Source: Eubacterium minutum ATCC 700079 (GTDB taxonomy: Bacteria; Bacillota; Clostridia; Peptostreptococcales; Anaerovoracaceae). Taken from it: 47,565 nucleotides of DNA. The DNA lies in contig CP016202.1 of assembly GCA_003433295.1 (NCBI GenBank), positions 734,223 through 781,787 on the forward strand, in the 5' to 3' direction. Below the pieces are notes generated by a model. The model searched no databases and had not been told where the DNA came from. It saw only the letters and a program-made list of their open reading frames with translations. A program made the position numbers and the translations under genes. Of the stretch, positions 34,508 to 41,667 are shown piece after piece (the first letter of the stretch is position 1; every line of letters starts with the position of its first letter).

Positions 34508-34627
34508 TTCCTTATCAATTCGTAATCTTTCCAAGCATTTCAGGTTCTGCGGAATCAATTCTTGACCTTTTTAAGTATTAAAAGCTCTGTGGAATCAATT
34601 CTTGACCCTTTTAAACATTACAGGTGC
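34508..34627. repeat. Tandem array, 3 x 40 bp, overlapping the 3' end of the serine hydrolase gene
   Basis: Units (plus-strand coordinates) 34588-34627, 34548-34587 and 34508-34547, each 40 bp, sharing GGAATCAATTCTTGACC with the spacer-side unit most diverged. The first unit contains the last 11 codons and stop (complement of 34595-34597) of the hydrolase. The array occupies the spacer before the DUF3100-like gene. Confidence 0.9.
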
Positions 34628-36058
34628 CACGGACGGTTCGAACGGCACATCAAACCTGTCGATACTGCCGTCGTACGCATCGGTGTAGAACGAAACCGGC
34701 GCGGTTACCAGCAGGGTATCCATCTTTATTCCGGGCATTTTGAACACGTCGTAGTGATAATGCGACATCGGCTGCTCCATTCCTCTGAACAATGCCTTAA
34801 GGCTGTTGCCGTCTCTGCTTATAATAATTTTGCCGTATCCGGCATTCCGATACTCTCCGGTGTACTCGTCGAGATCATGGCTCGGCGCTGTGCCCCCGAC
34901 AGGTTTATCTGTCATGAGATCGATGTTTTCATCGAGATAGAAACCGCCCCATTTACCTTTCTGAGCGCTGAAAAACTCTGACCAGTCCCGCGTCTTTTCA
35001 AGTCCGAGTATGTTATCGAGTATAGTATAGAGAATCGACTGTTCTATAAGCGCCGCCGAGTTGTGATTGTTGATCATAATCATAACTCCGATATTCCTCT
35101 TTGGAAGGAAGCACATCATAGAGCAATATCCTTCAATTTCACCTACGTGATAAACCAGATCGTTGCCTCTGTAATAATCCTGTATCCAACCCATGCCGTA
35201 CCCTTGTATCGGAGGAATTTCATCAATCTTAACGCTCCACATAGGAAAAGGTACCGCCCATTTATGCATTTCCTGCATGTTTTCCCTTGAAATAAGCTGT
35301 TTTCCGTTCCACTCGCCCATGTTCAGATGAAACTGCAGCCATTTCAACATGTCGTCAATGCAGGAATTTATCGCGGCGCACGGTTCTCCCGGACTTACAC
35401 ACCAGTTCTCTATCTTCCTGATTTCGCCGTTCTCCATTCTCCAGTGAGGCTCCGCTATGTTCCCACTCGCACGCAGTTCGGGGATTGTGGTGTTACTGTT
35501 TGTCATACCGAGAGGCTCAAACAGCCACTCCCTGACAAGATCGTCCCACTCCCTGCCGGTTACGCGTTCCGCAATATGTCCTATCAAAGTATATATCACA
35601 TTGTTATACTGCGTCTCCGTGCGAATCGGAACGTTCGGTTCCACGTATCTTATGCGTCTGAACAATTCCGCTCTGTCGATCTCATCGGTGTAAAGCGCAT
35701 CGTGTCCCGGAAGTCCGGTGCGGTGGTTGAGCATGTCTCTGAGCGTGCAGGCCTTTGTCGTGTAATCGTCGTACATTCTGAAGTCGGGGAGATAATCAAT
35801 GATCGGTGTGTCATATTTGAGTTCCCCCCGGTCTACGAGCATGGCAATAATAGCCGCGGTAAAGGACTTTGTGCAGGAAGCTATCCCGAACAGGGATTGA
35901 GAATCGGGTTTTCTTTCCGACGTGATGTCCGCAGTTCCGTATCCTTCAGCCAGTACCGTCTTCCCGTCTTTGATGACGCCTATCGTCATACCCGGGATCT
36001 CATGAATCTTAAGTTCTTTCTCTACATATTCCCTTGAAATAATGGTTTTCTCTTTCAT
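34595..36058 (-). CDS. Beta-lactamase-family serine hydrolase (class C/D-aminopeptidase-like)
   Basis: A 487-aa penicillin-binding-fold hydrolase. The nucleophile motif SxxK is in GIASCTKSFTAA (about residue 61), the YxN motif in TQYNNVIYTLIG, and the third motif HVGEIEG replaces KTG. A C-terminal domain (from about 395, EYTGEYRNAGYGKI) matches the extra beta-barrel/DUF3471-type module of esterase and D-aminopeptidase relatives. It has no signal peptide, so it is probably cytosolic and not a resistance beta-lactamase. Neighbours (N-acyl-D-amino-acid deacylase, M20 amidohydrolase, transporters) suggest hydrolysis of D-amino-acid peptides or related amides. ATG 36058 has GGGAGG 9 nt upstream. 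Confidence 0.86.
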   Translation of the reverse strand: MKEKTIISREYVEKELKIHEIPGMTIGVIKDGKTVLAEGYGTADITSERKPDSQSLFGIASCTKSFTAAIIAMLVDRGELKYDTPIIDYLPDFRMYDDYTTKACTLRDMLNHRTGLPGHDALYTDEIDRAELFRRIRYVEPNVPIRTETQYNNVIYTLIGHIAERVTGREWDDLVREWLFEPLGMTNSNTTIPELRASGNIAEPHWRMENGEIRKIENWCVSPGEPCAAINSCIDDMLKWLQFHLNMGEWNGKQLISRENMQEMHKWAVPFPMWSVKIDEIPPIQGYGMGWIQDYYRGNDLVYHVGEIEGYCSMMCFLPKRNIGVMIMINNHNSAALIEQSILYTILDNILGLEKTRDWSEFFSAQKGKWGGFYLDENIDLMTDKPVGGTAPSHDLDEYTGEYRNAGYGKIIISRDGNSLKALFRGMEQPMSHYHYDVFKMPGIKMDTLLVTAPVSFYTDAYDGSIDRFDVPFEPSVAPVMFKRVKN

Positions 36059-36205
36059 ATCTGTTCGCCTCCCATATTTTCAAATATTTTAGTGCAGTTT
36101 AAACTTTTTCGGCTGCGGATCGGTATGCTTCCATCAGTTTCCGGGATCGTGACCGCTTCTTCTTCCGCTTTTTTAAATGTCTCTGTCTACGGGCAGCTGC
36201 ATTCC

Positions 36206-37558
36206 TCAACGCATCAGAACACCCGCGGTTCCGTCGACGATACGCTGCCCGACAAGCGCTTTTCTGCCTCCGACAAATACAAACTCTATTCCCACGGGTG
36301 GAAGTGCAGGTTCGGTATACGTTGCCTTGTCCGCAATCTTCTCTGCGTCAAAAATCACCAAATCCGCATCCGCCCCTATTCCGATCCGCCCTTTATCCGG
36401 CAATTGCAATCTCTCCGCCGGCGCGTGCGAGCACTTTCTCAGCGCTTCCAAAAGGGAAAGCGCCCCTTCTTCCCTAACATATTTTCCCATTATGCGGGGG
36501 AATGTTCCCGCCGCTCTCGGGTGTCCTTTCCCGTTTGCTATTATCGCATCACTCGCAATCATCCCGTAAGAATCCGCGACAGCCGCGCGTATCTCATCTT
36601 CATTCATGACAAAGGCGACACATAGCATATCGGGATGCTCCGAACGTGCTTTCATAAAAGTCTCGCGATCGCAGCGCACGTTTTCAAACGGAGGTTCGGT
36701 AAGCAGTATATCGCTGTATTTCCTGCCCCAACCGCTCACAGGATCGTCGCCCTCAAAAACGGATGAACCTATATGCGTTGAAAAAGCGTTGTACGGATAA
36801 GTGTCGTAGTTGAGGCGCGGATCGGAATCCATTTTTTCGTGAATGAACTTAAGAACCTCCTCCATCTGCCCCATCGCGGAGCAGCTGGACAGATGGGAGA
36901 TCTGGAATTTGAACATGATCTCGTCTTGAATATGAATCATTTCTTTCACCGCATCGACCGCTCCGTCGTTGTCCGCGCGATAATGCGCCGCCATCATCAG
37001 CGACGGTTCTTCTCCCGCATTGCATGCGTATATTATCTCCTCTGTGGTCATGCCCGGATCGTATTCAATTCCGAAAGATACGCCGATCGCGCCGTCCGCA
37101 AGTTCTTTCCGCAACATCCCGCGGATATTCTCCATTTCCATCTTCGTTGCCCGGTGATATCTTTCTATTCCCAAAGCGTATCTGCATTGGTTGTATCCCG
37201 CCAGCATCAGATAGTTGACCGGAGCACCTCCGAGTTTTTCTATCGCCGCCCTGAAGTCCGCAATGCTTTGATTCTGCAGTCCGCAGTTACCTCCGACCGC
37301 GGTGGTGACGCCCATACGCAGCATACGTTCCGCAACCACATAATGGAGTCCCTCGCGGAAGTTCTCCTCGTGCATATGTATGTCTATGAATCCGGGGGAC
37401 AGGATATGCCCTCCCGCATCGATAACCTCTTTCGTCTCAGGCTCTCCCTCTCCGATATAGTCTATCTTACCCTCTCTTATACCTATGTTTCCGCTGCAAA
37501 ACTCGCCTTTGTCAAAATCAGGGTATCTGCAGTCCGTAATCAAATATTCCAGCATCAT
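36206..37558 (-). CDS. N-acyl-D-amino-acid deacylase-like amidohydrolase
   Basis: A 450-aa metal-dependent amidohydrolase. The N-terminal beta-sandwich is followed by the HxH motif in LSPGFIDIHMHEEN (about residue 62), GVTTAVGGNCGLQ, GVSFGIEYDPGM, the metal/catalytic HYRADN and QISHLSS, and the late IASDAIIANGKGHPRAAGTFPRI with the active-site Asp. It ends with the standard GRIGIGADADLVIFD. This order matches D-aminoacylase/N-acyl-D-glutamate deacylase relatives. It is likely to release D-amino acids from N-acyl forms; which one is unknown. ATG 37558 (or the next codon, 37555) follows AAAGGA. It lies 40 nt after the M20 gene and is probably cotranscribed. Confidence 0.87.
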   Translation of the reverse strand: MMLEYLITDCRYPDFDKGEFCSGNIGIREGKIDYIGEGEPETKEVIDAGGHILSPGFIDIHMHEENFREGLHYVVAERMLRMGVTTAVGGNCGLQNQSIADFRAAIEKLGGAPVNYLMLAGYNQCRYALGIERYHRATKMEMENIRGMLRKELADGAIGVSFGIEYDPGMTTEEIIYACNAGEEPSLMMAAHYRADNDGAVDAVKEMIHIQDEIMFKFQISHLSSCSAMGQMEEVLKFIHEKMDSDPRLNYDTYPYNAFSTHIGSSVFEGDDPVSGWGRKYSDILLTEPPFENVRCDRETFMKARSEHPDMLCVAFVMNEDEIRAAVADSYGMIASDAIIANGKGHPRAAGTFPRIMGKYVREEGALSLLEALRKCSHAPAERLQLPDKGRIGIGADADLVIFDAEKIADKATYTEPALPPVGIEFVFVGGRKALVGQRIVDGTAGVLMR

Positions 37559-37598
37559 ATTCTATCCTTTCGTTCCGTAGCCGTCTTTCCGGCATATC

Positions 37599-38777
37599 TT
37601 ACTCACTGAGAAAATCCGCTCTCATCGCCTGCACCTTCGCTTCGTCCGAGAATATCTTGGCGATATGGAATGCGATTATTTCCGCCCCGACCTTCAGCAT
37701 TTCTTTTCCCTCGTCACGAATCACATATTCCGCAAATTCTCTGCTGTGTATTTCAATATTTTCGGGTGTCAGTTTCAGACACGGGTGGAACGCCGGGCAA
37801 CGGAAGCTCACATTTCCTATATCGGATGAACCGAACATATGCTCCAGGGTCTCCGCCGGCGGAAGTTTCAGATTGAGTTCTCCATAGACCTCAAAGAGTG
37901 CATCGTTTCCGGTTTTATTCGCCCTTAAATTATCGTATGGTGCCGCCGTCGGGTACTGGCTCAAAGTCGCCCCCGTCGCCAGACAGCCCGCCTGCGCACA
38001 GTTGTCCACCTTCTTAAGGATTTCGTTGAGATAAGACCTGCTCGCCGAACGCACGTATACCTCGGCCGTAACCTCATCCGGCACAATATTGGGCGCCGCG
38101 CCTCCGTTTCTGAAGATTCCGTGCATACGCACATCGGGTCTCACATGCTGCCGCAACATGTCGATTGCATGAAACATAAGTTGCCCCGCATTCAGCGCAT
38201 TAACTCCGTCCCACGGACCCGCGGCGGAATGAGCCGCTTTTCCGTGAAACTCGTACATTACGCTGTTAAGCGCATGCAGTCTCGGTACAGGCACATTATT
38301 ATTGTACAGATGCACCATTATGGCTTCATCGTAGATATCAAACACACCATCGTCCGCCATCCTGCACTTTGCTCCGTCTTCTTCTTCATTCGGAGTACCT
38401 ATTATGTGAATATCCGTATCCAGTTCATCCTGCAATGAACTGAGTGCAAGACCCGCAAGGCAGCTTATCGATCCGGACAGAGAATGACCGCAGGCGTGAC
38501 CTATCTCGGGAAGCGCGTCGTATTCCGTGAGTATTGCCACTTTATGTTTATGATTCCCCGATCCGACGGTCGCCTTAAATGCCGTTTCCAAGCCGTCAAA
38601 AGGGTACTCGACTTCATATCCTTTCCCCCTCAGCGTTTCGACAAGTTTTTTAGAGCTCTTGAATTCCTTGCCGGACAGTTCGGGATTGCGCGCTATGTGA
38701 CAATTCAGGCGAAAAAATTCATCCCGGTTTTTCTCAATCTTCGCCGTTATAACCCGTTTTAATTCATCATATTTCAT
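37599..38777 (-). CDS. M20-family amidohydrolase/peptidase (AbgB/aminoacylase-like)
   Basis: A 392-aa zinc-dependent hydrolase. Metal-site motifs are visible: YDALPEIGHACGHSLSGS (His and Asp region about 85-100), TPNEEEDGAKCRM (catalytic Glu-Glu), and a C-terminal His in RCPAFHPCLKLT. The lid domain includes FHGKAAHSAAGPWDGVNALNA. The pattern fits the M20D group (aminoacylase-type and p-aminobenzoyl-glutamate hydrolase-type enzymes). It would cleave an N-acyl or peptide amide to free an amino acid. ATG 38777 has AAAGGAG about 13 nt upstream. It follows the YfcC-type transporter gene and precedes the deacylase. Confidence 0.88.
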   Translation of the reverse strand: MKYDELKRVITAKIEKNRDEFFRLNCHIARNPELSGKEFKSSKKLVETLRGKGYEVEYPFDGLETAFKATVGSGNHKHKVAILTEYDALPEIGHACGHSLSGSISCLAGLALSSLQDELDTDIHIIGTPNEEEDGAKCRMADDGVFDIYDEAIMVHLYNNNVPVPRLHALNSVMYEFHGKAAHSAAGPWDGVNALNAGQLMFHAIDMLRQHVRPDVRMHGIFRNGGAAPNIVPDEVTAEVYVRSASRSYLNEILKKVDNCAQAGCLATGATLSQYPTAAPYDNLRANKTGNDALFEVYGELNLKLPPAETLEHMFGSSDIGNVSFRCPAFHPCLKLTPENIEIHSREFAEYVIRDEGKEMLKVGAEIIAFHIAKIFSDEAKVQAMRADFLSE

Positions 38778-38836
38778 TACTTATTTCGTCTCCTTTTTCC
38801 GTTCACGACCGATGCGTGTCACGGTTACTAAATAAA

Positions 38837-38870
38837 TTCCCGCAGGCGGCGTGATAACCGACTACGGGAA
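38837..38870 (-). terminator. Hairpin in the spacer between the transporter and the M20 gene
   Basis: TTCCCG (38837-38842) with CGGGAA (38865-38870); on the minus strand it is followed by TTTATTT. Possibly a partial terminator that lowers expression of the downstream genes relative to the transporter. Confidence 0.45.
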
Positions 38871-38896
38871 ATATATATGGCTCGTATATTAGATTA

Positions 38897-40309
38897 TCAT
38901 TTACCGAATCCGCTCATGACCGCAACGACCATCAGGATAGCCTGTACACCTATTATGATGAAGAAAAGCGGGAATACGAATTTCCACCACTTATTGACTT
39001 TGACGCCCGCAAGTCCTGCCATGATAGGCGCAAACGCTGTAGGCCAGACGATATTGGAAAGTCCGTCTCCGAACTGAAATGCCAGACACGCGGTATTTCT
39101 CGTAATGCCGAGCATATCGGCCAGAGGCGTCATTATCGGCATCGATACCGCCGCCTGCCCCGATCCGGAAGGAATGAAGAAGTTCAGTATGGTCTGAACT
39201 ATCAGCATTGCGACCGCCGAAAGTTCCGCAGGCAGATGTGACAGCGGCGCGGACATTCCGTACACTATGGTGTCGGTTATCTTACCCTCATTCAGTACCA
39301 TAAGTATCGCACGCGCTATACCTATCATCATCGCAGCCATCGCGGCATCCTTAAAGCCTGTGGCAATCTCTTCCCCTATACGATTCAGCTTTGTACCCAT
39401 AATTATCGCAGCAATCAACCCCATTATGATGAATACCGCGGACAACTCCATGAAGTACCATCCGAACTTTTTCGTCCCGTAGACTATAACTACTATTCCC
39501 ACAATGAGATCCAACAGCACCAGTTTCTGGCGAACACCGAATACCTTGGAATCAATCCCGTCATCGCTTTTTAAAAGTTCGCTGAAATCATCTCCGTAGA
39601 CAAGTGATTTTTCCGGATTCTCTTTGACTTTCTTCGCGTATTTCATAACAAAAGCCGATGCAATCAACCACATAACTATATGACAGATAACGCGATATCC
39701 CGCGCCGGACATGAACGGTACCTGAGCTATCCCCTGAGATACCCCGACCGTAAACGGGTTCATCGCGGCTCCGGAGAAACCGAGCCCGGCTCCAAGCGCC
39801 ACCGTCGCCAATCCTGTCACGGCGTCAAATCCCAATCTTATAAAGATCGCCGCAAAAATAGGGATGAAAGGTAACCATTCTTCAAACATACCGACCGTGG
39901 AAGATCCTATTCCGAACAATGCCATGAAGATAGGAATTACTACCAATGTAGCATTTCCTTTCAGTACCTTCATGAGCCATACCACAAGTCCGTCAAAGGC
40001 CCCGCTCCTGGTTATGAAGCCTACCGACGCAAATGCTATGAAAACAAAGAATATAACTCCTGCGGCGTCGTTCATTCCGTTGAACAGAGACTGAAACATG
40101 TGGAAAGCATTTACCGGCGTCTGCTTCACGGTATGCCATGACCCCGCCACAACCATCTCCGTTCCGTTGGCGCCCTTGACACGGTTAAATTCACCGGCCG
40201 GCACGATGTATGTCAGAATGGTGCAGAATGCAATAATTCCGAACAACAAAATATAAATGTGCGGCAACGTAAACCTTTTTTTACTTTCAATTTTAGGACC
40301 ATCACTCAT
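38897..40309 (-). CDS. YfcC-family membrane transporter
   Basis: A 470-aa polytopic protein with about 12 hydrophobic segments. It has YfcC/C4-dicarboxylate-uptake-like features: an opening FTLPHIYILLFGIIAF, YIVPAGEFNRV, GSSTVGMFEEWLPFIPI, ALGAGLGFSGAAMNPFTVGV, and FFIPSGSGQAAVSMPIMTPLADMLGITR. Relatives are predicted uptake carriers for amino acids, peptides or dicarboxylates. Here the next genes are amide hydrolases, so an acylated amino acid or dipeptide cargo is likely. ATG 40309 follows GGAGGT; an earlier in-frame start lacks one. It is the first gene of the operon, behind a strong promoter. Confidence 0.86.
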   Translation of the reverse strand: MSDGPKIESKKRFTLPHIYILLFGIIAFCTILTYIVPAGEFNRVKGANGTEMVVAGSWHTVKQTPVNAFHMFQSLFNGMNDAAGVIFFVFIAFASVGFITRSGAFDGLVVWLMKVLKGNATLVVIPIFMALFGIGSSTVGMFEEWLPFIPIFAAIFIRLGFDAVTGLATVALGAGLGFSGAAMNPFTVGVSQGIAQVPFMSGAGYRVICHIVMWLIASAFVMKYAKKVKENPEKSLVYGDDFSELLKSDDGIDSKVFGVRQKLVLLDLIVGIVVIVYGTKKFGWYFMELSAVFIIMGLIAAIIMGTKLNRIGEEIATGFKDAAMAAMMIGIARAILMVLNEGKITDTIVYGMSAPLSHLPAELSAVAMLIVQTILNFFIPSGSGQAAVSMPIMTPLADMLGITRNTACLAFQFGDGLSNIVWPTAFAPIMAGLAGVKVNKWWKFVFPLFFIIIGVQAILMVVAVMSGFGK

Positions 40310-40450
40310 AACAACTTTACCTCCAATCTTTCTTAAAAACAAATCAAATAGACGAATAAACGAAACACGAACCATATATCACTGATAATTTTCCGGCGCT
40401 ATGTGTAACCGCTTCTTGGTGTTATGGTATCGTGATAAAGCGTTGCCTAA

Positions 40451-40480
40451 ATTATGCCACACGAATATTCATGCTGTCAA
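40451..40480 (-). promoter_or_regulatory. Promoter of the YfcC-hydrolase operon
   Basis: On the minus strand TTGACA (complement of 40475-40480), 18-bp spacer, CATAAT (complement of 40451-40456), about 140 bp upstream of the ATG at 40309. Confidence 0.65.
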
Positions 40481-40748
40481 CAGTTTTTTGCAATAAATAT
40501 TCTTTTTTTCTTTTATTTTTCAGGTTACATGTCACATGTGTTTCGCTTTGTACACATTAGTAACTTTTATGTTCGGGATTTATACGCCATTCGTGTTTAA
40601 GAATAATTTTAATACGTTTATGCATTTTGTTCATAACGCCCCATGTATCAGACAAACCATTATTTTTTAAACGATAACGAACGCCTTATGCTTTCATGCC
40701 ATTCTCATTCGACACAAAAGCAACCGTGACGAAATCAAACGCCCCTGC
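40481..40748. other. Spacer between ung and the operon promoter
   Basis: No gene seen. It holds a doubled palindrome ACATGT-C-ACATGT (40527-40539), 47-59 bp upstream of the -35 box of the operon promoter, where a regulator could bind. Confidence 0.4.
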
Positions 40749-41435
40749 TCATTCCACGTTTGCTTTGATCCTCCAGTCTATCTCCGTTTCTCCGTTTTCA
40801 AGCAGAAATTGATTCGCCTTCGAGAAATACCTGCCCCCGAAAAACCCGTTGTGCGCGGAATACGGGCTCGGATGCGCACCCGTAAGAACAAGGTGCCGCC
40901 TTCCGGTTATGAGATTTTGTTTTTCCTTTGCATTTCTGCCCCAGAGGAAGAATACGACGGGCCGCTCTCTCTCGTTGAGAAGTTCTATTATTTTATCCGT
41001 AAGTATCTGCCATCCCTTTCCCGCATGTGAATTGGGGCTGTTCCTGCGCACGGTCAATGACGTGTTGAGAAGCAGAACTCCCTCCTTCGCCCATTTCATA
41101 AGGTACCCGTAATTCTTCGGAGGCGGTTCTATGCTCAGATCGTCTTTAAGTTCCTTGAAGATATTCGCAAGTGACGGCGGCTGTGTCACTCCCTCCATGA
41201 CGGAAAACGCCATACCGTGCGCCTGTCCGGGCTGATGGTACGGATCCTGCCCCAGAATTACAACCTTGACATCGTCGTACGGCGTAGCCTTCAGCGCGGT
41301 GAATATATGATACATATCAGGATAAACTGTATGGTTCCTGTATTCATTTATCAAAAAAGCACGTAATTTCCTGTAGTATTCCTTTTCGAATTCTCCTTTT
41401 AGGATTTCATCCCAATCGTTACCTATATTGACCAT
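40749..41435 (-). CDS. ung: Uracil-DNA glycosylase
   Basis: Removes uracil from DNA to start base excision repair. The 228-aa family-1 enzyme has the water-activating loop GQDPYHQPGQAHGMAFS, the uracil-binding LLLNTSLTVRRNSPNSHAGKGW, LWGRNA and the minor-groove loop HPSPYSAHNGFFGG. ATG 41435 has CAGGAGG 6 nt upstream; a longer frame reaching further up would run into the 27-bp repeat array and has no ribosome binding site. Single gene, same strand as the membrane protein upstream. Confidence 0.97.
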   Translation of the reverse strand: MVNIGNDWDEILKGEFEKEYYRKLRAFLINEYRNHTVYPDMYHIFTALKATPYDDVKVVILGQDPYHQPGQAHGMAFSVMEGVTQPPSLANIFKELKDDLSIEPPPKNYGYLMKWAKEGVLLLNTSLTVRRNSPNSHAGKGWQILTDKIIELLNERERPVVFFLWGRNAKEKQNLITGRRHLVLTGAHPSPYSAHNGFFGGRYFSKANQFLLENGETEIDWRIKANVE

Positions 41436-41534
41436 ATTGCCTCCTGACTGTAAGATAATTTTAAAATAATTTTTCATGCCTCTGAAAACACCGGTTTTCA
41501 GGACTTTTTGAACACTCGTTAATCCCGATCGCAT

Positions 41535-41667
41535 TTGCGGTGTGCCGTTCCGTATCTTATCTCGTGGCGCGCTGTCGCATATTTTTCAATGTGAGCGCCG
41601 TTCCATACCTCCACCGGGGCGCGCCGTTCCATATCTTCTACCGGAACGCGTCGTTCCATATCTTCTA
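41535..41667. repeat. Tandem array, 5 units of 27 bp, starting at the stop codon of the DUF975-CmpB gene
   Basis: Reading the minus strand, units are 41667-41641, 41640-41614, 41613-41589 (25 bp), 41588-41562 and 41561-41535, of the type TAGAAGATATGGAACG followed by a CGCG-containing end. The first unit begins exactly with the TAG stop codon of the upstream gene. Identity falls with distance from the gene. The array fills the spacer up to the ung leader. Confidence 0.92.

Noticed and set aside
34595-36058. Antibiotic-resistance beta-lactamase
   Set aside because: It has SxxK and YxN but HVG instead of KTG, no signal peptide, an esterase/D-aminopeptidase-type C-terminal module and catabolic neighbours.
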